64,000 nt of DNA from Sodalis sp. CWE (GTDB lineage Bacteria; Pseudomonadota; Gammaproteobacteria; Enterobacterales; Enterobacteriaceae). The stretch spans positions 512,466-576,465 of the forward strand of contig NZ_JAESFE010000001.1 in NCBI RefSeq assembly GCF_019646055.1. Reading direction: 5' to 3'. The translations under genes were made by a program, and so were the position numbers. How positions within the stretch are numbered: the first letter of the stretch is position 1; the number at the start of each line of letters is the position of its first letter. This document shows, piece after piece, positions 45,409 to 55,567 of the stretch. The notes beneath the pieces are model-generated. The model saw only the letters and a list, made by a program, of their open reading frames with translations. It did not search any database and was not told the origin of the DNA.

Positions 45409-46656
45409 TTAATCGTTCATAACTGAGGAAACAGTATAAAAAGATCCAAACACCAATATACAATCGTTCAATGCAGCTTCTTTTACTGCTTGACGCCAAG
45501 CATCTTTTACGCTCTTAAATTTTTTTGCATTCCCATCAAGAAATATGGCTAATTGTTCAGCGCTAGCAGAACGGGGACCTTTAAGCGAAGCACAATACCA
45601 AACATCGACTTGTTCACGTAAACATATAAGTGTTCCAGGAATGTCTTTATCTAACAACATACCTACTACTGCTCGAATTTTTCCAGTGCAAGAAAGCGTT
45701 GTTAAATACTTAGATAAATAACTTGCAGCGTGAGGGTTATGCGCTACGTCTAAAATGGTTAGTGGAGCTAAATTAAAATGTTGCAAGCGACCAGGAAGGA
45801 TAGCTTCTCGAAGGCCTTGACGTACTGCTAATTCTGATGTCAAAAAAGGAAGACAGGCAACTGTAGCTAATGCTGTCGCTGCATTTTCCAATGGAATAGA
45901 TGGTAATGTTAATGCTGTAAGATTATGAAAACTATCCCACCAATGCCAGTGATGACCATCAATTCTCCACCACCAATCACGATTGCAAGCATACAATTTC
46001 GCACCACAACTAACAATTTCTTTATCTAACGTTTCCGGTCGGTCAGGTTCGCCTATTACAGCTGGCTTTCCATGTCGGAAAATGCCGGCTTTTTCTTTTG
46101 CGATACTGTTACGATCTGGTCCAAGCCAATTTGTATGATCAAGAGCAATAGAAGTAATTACAGCAACGTCAGCATGTACGACATTTGTTGCGTCTAATCG
46201 TCCTCCGAGTCCCACTTCGAGAATCACCACGTCTAGTATTGCTTTCCGAAAAAGCTGCAGTGCCGCTAAAGTTCCAAACTCAAAATAACTTAACGATATG
46301 GCGCCACGTCCAGCTTCGATAAACATTAGCGCTTCACTGTGAGCAGATTCTGGTAATTCTTTACCATGAATTCTTACTCGCTCAGTATAGCGAAGTAAGT
46401 GCGGTGAACTATATAAACCAACTCGCATTTTATTAGCTAGTAAAATAGCTTCCAACAGACGACAAGTAGTACCTTTACCATTAGTTCCGCCAACAGTAAT
46501 AATCCAACGTGCTGGATGAAAAAGATTTAATCTACTAGCCACGCATTGGACTCGATCTAGACCTAAGTCAATTGGCTTATCGTGTAAATGTTCAAGATAA
46601 TAAAGCCATGAAGATAACGAAGATGTAGCTTGAGGTTTAGAAGATATATTCTCCAT
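45409..46656 (-). CDS. folC: Dihydrofolate synthase / folylpolyglutamate synthase
   Basis: FolC adds glutamate to dihydropteroate and extends the polyglutamate tail of folates. It has 415 residues (E. coli 422). The ATP-binding P-loop is VGGTNGKGTTCRLLEA near residues 55-70. YSSPHLLRYTERVRI, EVGLGGRLDATN and ITSIALDHTNWLG are the conserved Mur-ligase-like stretches. The C-terminal domain contains LDVAHNPHAA. It lies 94 bases downstream of accD's side of the operon, in the E. coli order accD-folC reversed on this strand (accD transcribed first). Confidence 0.95.
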   Translation of the reverse strand: MENISSKPQATSSLSSWLYYLEHLHDKPIDLGLDRVQCVASRLNLFHPARWIITVGGTNGKGTTCRLLEAILLANKMRVGLYSSPHLLRYTERVRIHGKELPESAHSEALMFIEAGRGAISLSYFEFGTLAALQLFRKAILDVVILEVGLGGRLDATNVVHADVAVITSIALDHTNWLGPDRNSIAKEKAGIFRHGKPAVIGEPDRPETLDKEIVSCGAKLYACNRDWWWRIDGHHWHWWDSFHNLTALTLPSIPLENAATALATVACLPFLTSELAVRQGLREAILPGRLQHFNLAPLTILDVAHNPHAASYLSKYLTTLSCTGKIRAVVGMLLDKDIPGTLICLREQVDVWYCASLKGPRSASAEQLAIFLDGNAKKFKSVKDAWRQAVKEAALNDCILVFGSFYTVSSVMND

Positions 46657-46766
46657 TATAGGTACTCACTTAAAACGACATTCATATTAATTTTTAAAAA
46701 ATATATTGCACTAAATAAATTTAGTAATTATTCTTTGGCAAACTGGGTCAGGTATATTATCTCTTT

Positions 46767-47672
46767 TTAAGATTTTGTAGATTGGTCCTGAAATGAAGTT
46801 AATGGTAGTGCTTCTTTTGGAAGTGGTTGATGAGTTAGTTTTGCTAACAAACTACCTAATCGAAAACGCATTTCTGGACGTCTTATGATAAGATCAATGG
46901 ATCCTTTTTCTAACAGAAATTCACTTCGTTGAAATTCAGCTGGCAATACTTCACGTACTGTCTGTTCTATTACTCTTGGACCAGCAAAACCAATCAGTGC
47001 TTTTGGTTCAGCAATATTTAGATCGCCTAACATAGCTAGGCTAGCAGATACTCCTCCCATAGTAGGATCAGTTAACACTGAGATATATGGTAAACAATTT
47101 TTACGAAGTCGTACTAATGCAGCGCTGGTTTTAGCCATTTGCATTAATGATATTAAGGCTTCCTGAACGCGGGCACCTCCGCTAACAGAAAAACATATCA
47201 AAGGACAGTTATCTTTTAAAGCTTGCTCTACTGCAAGAACGAAACGTGCACCAACTACTGAAGACATTGAACCACCAATAAAGGCAAACTCAAAAGAAGC
47301 TACTACAACTGGCATATTATATAATTTACCTTTCATTACTATTAAAGCATCCTTTTCACCAGTCACTTTTTGAGCTATGGCTAGGCGATCTTTATATTTT
47401 TTCAAATCTTTAAAATTTAAGATATCTTTTGGTGTTAAATCGCTTCCAAGTTCAGATTCACTATTTTTATCTAAAAAAGCAAGTAAACGTATGCGTGCAC
47501 CTATTCGCATATGATGATCGCATTTTGGACAAACGTTCAAATTACGTTCTAATTCTATTCGATATAATATTTGACCACAGCTACTACACTTAGTCCATAT
47601 TCCTTCTGGAATATGGACTTTTTTTGAAGGACCGACAGTTTTTTTATAAAAAATTCGTTCAATCCAACTCAT
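46767..47672 (-). CDS. accD: Acetyl-CoA carboxylase carboxyltransferase subunit beta
   Basis: AccD with AccA transfers CO2 from biotin to acetyl-CoA to give malonyl-CoA for fatty acid synthesis. It has 301 residues (E. coli 304). A four-cysteine zinc ribbon is at residues 29, 32, 48 and 51. The crotonase-like core contains [31 protein letters not shown] and [16 protein letters not shown]. accA is not in the window. folC is 110 bases downstream on the same strand, as in E. coli. Confidence 0.97.
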   Translation of the reverse strand: MSWIERIFYKKTVGPSKKVHIPEGIWTKCSSCGQILYRIELERNLNVCPKCDHHMRIGARIRLLAFLDKNSESELGSDLTPKDILNFKDLKKYKDRLAIAQKVTGEKDALIVMKGKLYNMPVVVASFEFAFIGGSMSSVVGARFVLAVEQALKDNCPLICFSVSGGARVQEALISLMQMAKTSAALVRLRKNCLPYISVLTDPTMGGVSASLAMLGDLNIAEPKALIGFAGPRVIEQTVREVLPAEFQRSEFLLEKGSIDLIIRRPEMRFRLGSLLAKLTHQPLPKEALPLTSFQDQSTKS

Positions 47673-47742
47673 CGATAATCTTCGCTAATCATAAGCGCCT
47701 CTATATGTTTTAGGTATAATCATTATGTATTAATTACAATAC

Positions 47743-47762
47743 AATTTCCTGTGAAGGAAATT
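47743..47762. repeat. 8-bp hairpin between truA and accD
   Basis: AATTTCCT (47743-47750) and AGGAAATT (47755-47762) pair around GTGA. It sits between two same-strand genes; a T-rich run follows only on the plus strand, where no gene would use it. Confidence 0.5.
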
Positions 47763-47807
47763 TTCTTTTTCCTATTGGATTACTATTCGTTAATAAAATT
47801 AAACATG

Positions 47808-48596
47808 TCAAGTCTTAAGAAACAAAGGACCTATTTTAGACTGTGGTAAAGAAAAATAAAAAGGGTAGTTTACTTCTACCAAGTATAGTCCTTTTGCTGG
47901 TGCAGTGCACCCAGCCTTTGTTCTATCTCGACATGCCAATAATTCAATAAACCACTCCTTTGATCGGTTGCCACAACCTACCTCTAACAAACTGCCTACA
48001 ATATTGCGAACCATCTTTTGAACAAAAGAGTTCGCTTTAATATCGATTATTACATAATTCTTTTGACGTGTAACATACAAATGATACACATTTCGCCATG
48101 GACTTTTTGAAAAACACTTTAAAGCACGAAAAGATGAAAAATCATTTTCCCCTATCAAGCATTGGCCAGCTTGTTGCATTATTGAAACATTGAGAGGATA
48201 ACGATAATGAGTTAATCCAAAATGTAAAAGTGCCGGACGAAGATGATGATTATAAATAAGATAACGATAGCGTCGAGTAATCGCGCTGAAGCGTGCATGA
48301 AAGTGATTCGGAACTGGAACCATCCACTGTATTGCGATATCGGGCGGTAGGCAAGAATTAACTCCGATTGTCCAGGCAGCATCTGGTCTTTGCGACTTAG
48401 TGCTAAAATGAACAATTTGTCCTGTAGCGTGCACTCCAGCATCGGTACGACCGGCACAAATAACCGTAATGGTTTCATTAGCAATTATTGATATGGCATT
48501 CTCAAGACATTTTTGTACAGTATTCATTTTATGTTGACTTTGCCATCCAGCATACGCGCTACCGTTATACTCAATTCCTAATGCTAATTTTTTCAT
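47808..48596 (-). CDS. truA: tRNA pseudouridine(38-40) synthase
   Basis: TruA isomerises uridines 38, 39 and 40 in the anticodon arm of many tRNAs. It has 262 residues (E. coli 270). The catalytic aspartate is residue 52 in [28 protein letters not shown] and [18 protein letters not shown] are conserved. No ribosome-binding site is evident. dedA, which lies between truA and accD in E. coli, is missing, and so is usg upstream. Confidence 0.96.
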   Translation of the reverse strand: MKKLALGIEYNGSAYAGWQSQHKMNTVQKCLENAISIIANETITVICAGRTDAGVHATGQIVHFSTKSQRPDAAWTIGVNSCLPPDIAIQWMVPVPNHFHARFSAITRRYRYLIYNHHLRPALLHFGLTHYRYPLNVSIMQQAGQCLIGENDFSSFRALKCFSKSPWRNVYHLYVTRQKNYVIIDIKANSFVQKMVRNIVGSLLEVGCGNRSKEWFIELLACRDRTKAGCTAPAKGLYLVEVNYPFYFSLPQSKIGPLFLKT

Positions 48597-49230
48597 TTTC
48601 TATATTTTAAGTGGAAATTATTTGAAATTTTGAAAGAGACCATTTCCATAAATGGAATAGAGTACTTCATAAGTAAGTTCATATATGATTATATAAATAA
48701 ATATTTAAAGAAATTTTTATGGAGATCTGTTTAATTACATACATTGAACTAATTAATAAACGAAATTACATTCAAGTTAAAACATAATATTGTAGCCTTG
48801 AATTATTAAATTTTAAATTTTTCTGGTCAAAGTTATTAGTAGCAAGTTAGTTAAATCATCGAATTAAATTTGTTTACTTGCAGAAACTATGCCGTATATC
48901 TTTATTAATTTTTAATTCGAAGATCCCTATGGGGTGCATTATGTAAATATAGTAAATATCTGATATGCAATCTTATTCTTAATAACTCTTATTAAGAATA
49001 AAGTTTCATAATTATATGGATGAAAAATTCGACTTCTTTATAGGAAATTAATAACATTTATATTTAATTAATAATTCCTATCAAGGAGAGCTAATTTTAT
49101 GATAAAATTGAACTGCGTTGGATGGCTTTCAATATAGTTATTTTAGTATTGAGAAAAATCAATTTCTATGAATTAATAATTATCGTTTTACTTTATCATT
49201 CATAAGAATTTATGAGATTATTCGGTTTTT
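48597..49230. other. 0.63-kb spacer between pdxB and truA (usg missing)
   Basis: Nothing identifiable as usg remains. A 13-bp perfect hairpin lies at 48973-49001, and an AAGGAG site at 49083 precedes a 12-codon plus-strand ORF (49099-49137). Confidence 0.55.
48973..49001. repeat. 13-bp perfect hairpin in the pdxB-truA spacer
   Basis: Arms TTATTCTTAATAA (48973-48985) and TTATTAAGAATAA (48989-49001) pair around CTC. No T tract follows on either strand, so it is not a standard terminator. Confidence 0.7.
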
Positions 49231-50370
49231 TTAATTGCAAGTACGGTAATTAGCCCTAAACCCTATATTCTGTAATATAGAACATCCAACATAATCCTCG
49301 ATTTCTACTACAATCGACGACCATTCTCTGCGTGGATGGTAATTTTTTCGCAAGCGATCAAAAACATCTGGTATTGTCATTGAACGCCTTAGATGCATAT
49401 CGTCTTTTCGTATGTCATAAATTAAATTAGCTAACAATCGCAATATTTCTTCGTCAACTCCATTGCTTAAATGGATGTATCTTATTGTTGGGGGAGGTAA
49501 CAAATCTTGCAGATTTGTACGTATTTCGCTTCCAACGTGAGCGCTATAAGAATTGAACACTTGTGCTGTCCCACGTGCTTTACCTTCTAAGCTGTAACCA
49601 GCAATATGAGGTGTTCCTATATCAATGTGAGACAGCAAATCCAGTGAAATACAAGGCTCCAACTCCCACACGTCCAATACAACGTTTAAATTTTTTCCGC
49701 TTTTTAATGCTTGAAGCAAAGCAACATTATCTATCACTGCACCTCTGCAAGTATTTATTATAATACGACCATCAGGAAGTGCTGCTAGCACAGAATCATC
49801 GACTAAATGCCAAGTAGAATGTCGACCAGTATATGTAAGAGGCGTATGAAAAGTTAATATATCAGCATTATTTACCAATGTTTCTAGTGACTGCCAGTTT
49901 TCGTCGTAGATACCCGCCTCCGCCAATGGCGGATCACATAGCAAAGTTCGTATTCCAAATATATTAAGCCGTTTTTGCAATTCTCTTCCGATATGACCAA
50001 CACCAATAATACCAACAACCTTATCATGTAGTGAGAAACCATCCCGCTGCGAAAGATATAAAAGCGCTGAAAGAACATACTCTACTACGGCAATTGCATT
50101 GCAACCTAAAGCTGCTGAAAAGCTAATCCCTGCTTGTTGTAACCATTCTTTATCAACATGATCAGTACCAGAAGTAGCGCTGCCAACAAATTTTACTTGA
50201 CTTCCATCGAGTAAAGCTTTATTAACCTTAGTTACAGAACGTACTATTAATGCACTGACTTGCTTCGGTATAGGTGCAAAAATCTCTCTACCAGGCAAAC
50301 TTTTCACCTCACCAAAACACTGAAAAAGTTTATTGGCATAAAGCACGTTTTCATCTATAAGAAATTTCAT
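49231..50370 (-). CDS. pdxB: Erythronate-4-phosphate dehydrogenase
   Basis: PdxB oxidises 4-phosphoerythronate in the DXP-dependent route to pyridoxal 5'-phosphate. It has 379 residues (E. coli 378). The NAD-binding fold contains GIIGVGHIGRELQKRL. The catalytic arginine, glutamate and histidine of the D-2-hydroxyacid dehydrogenase family lie in INTCRGAVIDN, DVWELEP and TPHIAGYSLEGK. A strong GGAGGA ribosome-binding site precedes the ATG. It keeps its E. coli position between fabB and truA. Confidence 0.96.
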   Translation of the reverse strand: MKFLIDENVLYANKLFQCFGEVKSLPGREIFAPIPKQVSALIVRSVTKVNKALLDGSQVKFVGSATSGTDHVDKEWLQQAGISFSAALGCNAIAVVEYVLSALLYLSQRDGFSLHDKVVGIIGVGHIGRELQKRLNIFGIRTLLCDPPLAEAGIYDENWQSLETLVNNADILTFHTPLTYTGRHSTWHLVDDSVLAALPDGRIIINTCRGAVIDNVALLQALKSGKNLNVVLDVWELEPCISLDLLSHIDIGTPHIAGYSLEGKARGTAQVFNSYSAHVGSEIRTNLQDLLPPPTIRYIHLSNGVDEEILRLLANLIYDIRKDDMHLRRSMTIPDVFDRLRKNYHPRREWSSIVVEIEDYVGCSILQNIGFRANYRTCN

Positions 50371-50591
50371 GTAATTTCCTCCAGCTAATTAAAGATATAA
50401 CCTCCTACAGTTACTTATGAGTATTTCGCTTGAATAAAACCCATTACATTTCAATTTATTGTTCTATTTAAATTATAAGAATTGTCGAATTTTTTATGTA
50501 GCATTTTCATATATGTCAAAAAATTTTTCTCTATTATTTGTGAGTAATTTTGATCTTTATAAAATCTTATAGAGGTTAGATATATGAAAAG

Positions 50592-51803
50592 CTAATAATA
50601 TTTGCGCATGACAAGTGTTGCGTTTGTTCCACCAAAACCAAAACTGTTACTCATAACAGTCTTTAAATCTGATTGTGTTGGTTTGGTAATTACATTCATA
50701 CCTTCTGCATGTGGATCAAGTTGGTCAATATTAATACTTGGAGCAATGAATGCATATTCAAGCATAAGAAGAGTAAAAATTGTTTCATGAACACCAGCAG
50801 CACCCAATGAATGACCTGTCATGGCTTTGGTTGAGGAAAGTGCAGGATGTTGATTTCCGAACGTCTCACGGATTGCCCATAACTCTTTTATATCTCCGAT
50901 CGGAGTTGAAGTACCATGAACATTCAGATAATCTACCGGAGTATCAACATTCTTTAGAGCCATCTTCATACAACGAACCGCTCCTTCTCCAGAAGGAGAA
51001 ACCATATCTACACCGTCAGAAGTGGCGCCATATCCAATAATTTCAGCATAAATATGGGCTCCACGAGATAAAGCATGCTCTAATTCTTCTACTACTACGA
51101 TGCCTCCACCGCCAGAAATAACAAAACCATCACGATTGACGTCGTAAGTACGAGAAGCTTTTGTTGGTGTTTTATTATAGTGAGTAGATAGTGCGCCCAT
51201 AGCATCAAACTCGCAAGCCATTTCCCAGCATAGTTCTTCACCACCACCAGCAAAAACTATATCTTGCTTTCCAAATTGGATCATTTCCAATGCGTTTCCA
51301 ATACAATGTGCAGAAGTAGAACATGCAGAGCTAATAGAATAATTAACGCCACGAATTTTAAAGGAAATAGCAAGACATGCTGATACACCAGAGGCCATTG
51401 CTTTAGTAACCATGTATGGACCAACTCCACGAAGACCACTAGCACGCATTCCGTCGGATCCAGCAACTTGATTACGAGGCGACCCACCACCAGAACCAAC
51501 AATAAGACCAGTTCGGTCATTAGATACCATATTAGGCGTTAATCCAGAGTCGGCAATTGCTTGTTCCATAGATAAACAAGCATAAATGGAAGCATCGCTC
51601 ATGAAGCGAGCTACCTTGCGATTAATTAGACCAGTTGTATCAAGTTTAACATTCCCCCAAACATGACTTCGCATACCAGAATCTTTTAATTCTTGAGAAA
51701 AAGTAATTCCAGAACGACCCTCTTGCAGCGAAGTTAAAACTTCTTTCGGGTTGTTACCGATGCTTGATAAAATTCCTAGACCGGTAATCACCGCACGTTT
51801 CAT
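50592..51803 (-). CDS. fabB: 3-oxoacyl-[acyl-carrier-protein] synthase I
   Basis: FabB is the elongating ketoacyl-ACP synthase required for unsaturated fatty acid synthesis. From the ATG at 51803 it has 403 residues (E. coli 406). This start aligns [18 protein letters not shown] and has AGAGG about seven bases upstream; 23 upstream codons, hydrophobic by chance, were excluded. The catalytic cysteine is in [15 protein letters not shown] and the two histidines in [11 protein letters not shown] and [22 protein letters not shown] near the C-terminus is the glycine-rich loop. Confidence 0.97.
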   Translation of the reverse strand: MKRAVITGLGILSSIGNNPKEVLTSLQEGRSGITFSQELKDSGMRSHVWGNVKLDTTGLINRKVARFMSDASIYACLSMEQAIADSGLTPNMVSNDRTGLIVGSGGGSPRNQVAGSDGMRASGLRGVGPYMVTKAMASGVSACLAISFKIRGVNYSISSACSTSAHCIGNALEMIQFGKQDIVFAGGGEELCWEMACEFDAMGALSTHYNKTPTKASRTYDVNRDGFVISGGGGIVVVEELEHALSRGAHIYAEIIGYGATSDGVDMVSPSGEGAVRCMKMALKNVDTPVDYLNVHGTSTPIGDIKELWAIRETFGNQHPALSSTKAMTGHSLGAAGVHETIFTLLMLEYAFIAPSINIDQLDPHAEGMNVITKPTQSDLKTVMSNSFGFGGTNATLVMRKYY

Positions 51804-52819
51804 CTGAAACCTCTTTATAATCTTTATATAGTGTGTGAGCATAAAAGCCATTACTAAAAAATTAAATGGCAATTTAGCTTACAGCTGTAAGTTAAACAAG
51901 CCCTTGATTAAAAGATCTTAACAAAATTTACGTTAGAAATCCTATGTGATTAAATCGTTCTATAATGTTATATCTTCTTGAAAAAAGAAGAGAGGTACAA
52001 TATGCAAGTTAAGCATGCGTACCTCTCAATAATAGTATAAATACTTAATCTGCTTTTTTTTAGAGAGAATCAGACTATTAGCGTCAATTTCAATAACTTT
52101 CTTATTTAAGAACCATATCTTAATAAGAAAATTAAATTGAATTAAAATTTGTTGATTTCTGCTTATTCTATATTTTCTTAATATATCTTACTCAACTAAA
52201 GTGAGTTCTACTATTTTTAACGATTAGTGATATATAGGAATATATTTTGAGTTTTTAAAAAACTAGTTTTACATTTAAATTAAATAACTTTTTTATTTCT
52301 CATAAATAATTGAATCTTAAGTTTAAGATAAAAAATTATACTGATTGTAAGATAAACACCGACGAACAAGTATCTAAAGAAATTAAGAATTCAGATGCTA
52401 CATTATTGTGGTAACTAATCTTTTGTCATACACTATTTTCAACATAATTTTAAAGTCAAAGTTTTTATTAGTTTATAATAAACTAACCGATGCTTCTTAA
52501 GCAGAAGCTTAATCATTGTAGTGCTTTTGTTTTTTAACAAAATCTTCTTTTTTAGGTATACAAAATTTCGTACATTGCATACGTATAATATGTTTCTGAA
52601 AAATTAACTAATTTATAAAACCCTATGAAAAAGTGTATTATAGTCTATAATTTTTGTGTCTACGAGAACAATACTCACTATGTAGCTTTTAATTCACGTT
52701 AAAAACTTTAAAGCGAATACTATCTCTTCTTAAGGTTTTCGTGAATCACTGTATATTTAATACTAATTGAGTAGTTCATTATATTACTTAATCTGCAATG
52801 CAGCTTACCTGTTTATTGG
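51804..52819. other. 1-kb spacer between aroC and fabB
   Basis: E. coli has mnmC, yfcL, epmC and mepA here. None is recognised. A less AT-rich stretch at 52322-52411 is open on both strands but matches nothing known. The terminator at 51980-52027 is the clearest element. Confidence 0.55.
51980..52027 (-). terminator. Rho-independent terminator, orphaned between aroC and fabB
   Basis: GAGAGGTAC (51990-51998) pairs with GTACCTCTC (52019-52027), with an inner ATGC/GCAT stem. On the minus strand it is followed directly by TTCTTTTTTC. It lies about 790 bases after the aroC stop and 180 bases before fabB, so it probably served a minus-strand gene that has been lost, or ends a very long aroC transcript. 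Confidence 0.6.
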
Positions 52820-53893
52820 TTATAATGGAGCGACATCTGCGCATTGCGCGCGATGACATAAAAAATGATCCATTAATACAATAGCCGTCATTGCTTCAGC
52901 GATCGGTACTGCTCGAATTCCAATACAAGGATCGTGTCGACCAAAGACTTTTATTTCTATTTGGTCACCGTTGTGATTTATTGTCCGGCCAGGAACCATA
53001 ACGCTAGAAGTTGGTTTTATAGCAAGATGAATAATAATCGATTGTCCACTACTAATTCCACCAAGAATACCACCAGCATGATTACTTTGAAAACCCTCTG
53101 CAGTAATTTCGTCACGATGCTCGCTGCCACGTTGATTAATAACCGCAAAACCATCGCCTATTTCTACTCCTTTTACTGCATTTATACCCATTAAAGCATG
53201 TGCTAAGTCAGCATCAAGACGATCAAATACTGGTGATCCTAGTCCAATTGGAAGATTTTTTGCTACAACTGTTACTTTAGATCCAATGGAATCACCGATT
53301 TCCTGTAAATGTCGTATCATTGAACTTAATGCATCCAATTGATCAACATCAGGACAGAAAAAATGATTCTTTTCTATTTGTGTCCAATCTTTAAGATCGC
53401 ACTGAATATTACCCATTTGTGCTAAAAAAGCACGTATCCATATTCCATTCTTTTGTGCCAAGTACTTCTTGGCAATTGCGCCAGCTGCAACGCGAATGGC
53501 TGTTTCACGTGCTGACGCTCTACCTCCTCCGCGATAATCGCGTCTACCGTACTTTTTTGAATAGGTGTAATCAGCGTGTCCAGGTCGGTATAGATCTTTA
53601 AGGAAATCATATTCTTTTGGACGTTGATCGGTATTCTCAATGAGAAGTCCAATACTAGTACCAGTTGTAAAGCCTTCAAATACACCGGAGAGTATTTGTA
53701 TACGATCCATCTCGCGTCGTTGTGTAGTATATGAAGATAAACTTGGTTTCCTACGATCAAGATCTTTTTGAATATCTTCTTCGCAAAGAGCAATTCCAGG
53801 AGGCACGCCATCAACGATTCCTCCCAATGCTATTCCATGAGACTCACCGAAAGTAGTCAAACGAAAAATTTTTCCTATACTATTCCCTGCCAT
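52820..53893 (-). CDS. aroC: Chorismate synthase
   Basis: AroC converts EPSP to chorismate, the branch point to aromatic amino acids and other aromatics, using reduced FMN. It has 357 residues (E. coli 361). Conserved stretches are [14 protein letters not shown] at the N-terminus, [35 protein letters not shown] and [18 protein letters not shown] lies six bases before the ATG. A hairpin AATCATC/GATGATT at 53908-53925 lies just upstream in the leader. Confidence 0.97.
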   Translation of the reverse strand: MAGNSIGKIFRLTTFGESHGIALGGIVDGVPPGIALCEEDIQKDLDRRKPSLSSYTTQRREMDRIQILSGVFEGFTTGTSIGLLIENTDQRPKEYDFLKDLYRPGHADYTYSKKYGRRDYRGGGRASARETAIRVAAGAIAKKYLAQKNGIWIRAFLAQMGNIQCDLKDWTQIEKNHFFCPDVDQLDALSSMIRHLQEIGDSIGSKVTVVAKNLPIGLGSPVFDRLDADLAHALMGINAVKGVEIGDGFAVINQRGSEHRDEITAEGFQSNHAGGILGGISSGQSIIIHLAIKPTSSVMVPGRTINHNGDQIEIKVFGRHDPCIGIRAVPIAEAMTAIVLMDHFLCHRAQCADVAPL

Positions 53894-53907
53894 TTTAACT
53901 CCTTATA

Positions 53908-53925
53908 AATCATCAAAAGATGATT
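53908..53925 (-). promoter_or_regulatory. Hairpin in the aroC leader
   Basis: A 7-bp stem with an AAAA (TTTT in RNA) loop ends 15 bases upstream of the aroC start, just outside the ribosome-binding site. It could affect translation initiation. Confidence 0.35.
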
Positions 53926-54808
53926 CTAGCTTTATCAAATGCACTAATAGATCTACGATGATCGTTTAATAAAATAAAAATTTTTTATAAAGAATAAGAA
54001 TCATTTACGTGAGGTATTCTGTATAAAAAATTTTGGCTATTTTTGTAGTATCTTACTATTTTCTAATTTTTACATTTTTTGTAAAACAATAGATCATAAT
54101 AATTTTTATATCTCTGTACTATACAAAAATATAAATCTATTCAAGATAAAGATTTATTGAATGAATTTTAAATTAATTAATTAATCGAAGTTTATCTTTT
54201 AATAAAAAAAAATCAGTTTTAAAATGAATACTATTTATTAAAATAATAATTTTTGTTTTTTTATGTAAAAACAATTTACATTTTAAGACTAAAAAATAAA
54301 TTTTTAATTAATTATCAACATCCAACTATAAAAAAATATAAATAAACTTTCATTACACAGGTAAATTTCTTTTAAAGAAACTTTTAATTTCATTAAAAAA
54401 TTCTTTTAGATTACTATGATTTATTAAAAGGATATACACAGAGACCTGTCCTGTTAATATAGTTCAATGTTATTTTTATAGTTAATAAACATTAAAAAAT
54501 TATATAGAAATGAAGCACTAAATGAATTTATTTAACGAACAATGAAAACAGTTAACTTTAGTTACTAACTATAGAAAATTTTCAAAAGTTTAGCTTGAAT
54601 TATATTCTTCGCAGTTACTTCTTGAAGAAGAAAATAATTTTTCTTATTTGCTCTTCTTAGAGTTTACGAAAAATATTTCATTTATATCAAAATATTTAAT
54701 CTGAAGTTTACTTTTCATAAGTAATACTCATAGATGTAGATTACAATGCTTTTGAATTAGCTAATTAAATGTAATGTATCGTAATGCGTGATAATGTATT
54801 ATTTATAT

Positions 54809-54846
54809 TTTTTCCTATAAAAGGAAAAATTTCTTTTTCTTCTTCT
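54809..54846 (+). terminator. Terminator-like hairpin with no upstream gene
   Basis: An 8-bp stem TTTTTCCT/AGGAAAAA (arms 54809-54816 and 54822-54829) is followed by a pyrimidine run rich in T on the plus strand. No plus-strand gene lies nearby upstream. A second stem TCTTATA/TATAAGA follows at 54844-54860. Confidence 0.4.
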
Positions 54847-55450
54847 TATAGAATATAAGACAGAATTTTTTATGAAAATTAGAAAAATTATATCTTTAAT
54901 ATTACTAACTCTCTCCAAGAGAGTTTCAGTTTATACAATGAAATCTATTTTCAATTTATGTAAAAATTAATCATTAAAATTGATTCTAAATATAGAATAT
55001 GTAAATTTTACATTTCTTAATTTATTTAAGAATAAAAAGCTGCTTAACAAGCAAGCAAGTATATATTCAAATGATTATAAATGATAGAAATAAACAGGAT
55101 TTTAAATCTTCAATTTATTTTAAATTTTAAATAAAGAAATTTTTTGTACATGAATCTGTATAATTATACATAATTATATTATTATTAATGATAATTTTTA
55201 TTTAGGTTTTATGTTTTACTAAATTTTTTATTTTCTTATTTGAAAGATTTTTTAATTAAAAAAATAAACGCTTTTCAAAAAGCTGAATGCAATTTCAATT
55301 GCTAATCATTGGAAGTAAATAATTAGTTTAGTTTTAAAAGAACTGATTTTTTCTTTTACTTTTTTAATTTAAATTATATGATCGAAACATAATAATTATG
55401 AAGTGAAAAAAACAATCAATCTTTAAAAGATTCATTTATTTAGTAAACGT

Positions 55451-55476
55451 TTGTATTAAAAATGGACAAATATAAT
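55451..55476 (+). promoter_or_regulatory. Possible promoter of tRNA-Arg
   Basis: TATAAT at 55471-55476 lies 18 bases before the mature tRNA 5' end. The best upstream hexamer, TTGTAT at 55451, is only 14 bases away, so the -35 assignment is weak. Confidence 0.4.
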
Positions 55477-55494
55477 GTAGAAACTGATTTATAT

Positions 55495-55567
55495 GTCTCT
55501 GTAGTTAAAATGGACATAACAATCCCCTCCTAAGGGCTAGTTACAGGTTCGACTCCTGTCAGAGACG
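55495..55567 (+). tRNA. argW: tRNA-Arg (anticodon CCU, reads AGG)
   Basis: The 73-base cloverleaf has acceptor arms GTCTCTG (55495-55501) and CAGAGAC (55560-55566) and discriminator G. The T arm has loop TTCGACT, and the anticodon loop CTCCTAA gives CCU. It matches E. coli argW closely and lies at the matching map position between aroC and gltX. CCA is not encoded. The second pair of the anticodon stem appears to be a T-C mismatch (ATCCC with GGGCT), where E. coli has G-C. Confidence 0.95.

Larger units (their letters stand above)
53894..55494. other. 1.6-kb AT-rich spacer between aroC and tRNA-Arg
   Basis: No gene is recognised. In E. coli prmB, smrB, sixA, fadIJ, fadL and mlaA lie here. 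Hairpins occur at 54809-54829, 54844-54860 and 54907-54925; the first is followed by a TTTCTTTTTCTTCTTC run on the plus strand and looks like an orphan terminator. Confidence 0.55.

Noticed and set aside
53422-53814. 130-codon ORF in another frame of aroC
   Set aside because: Shadow ORF; the AroC frame carries all family motifs.
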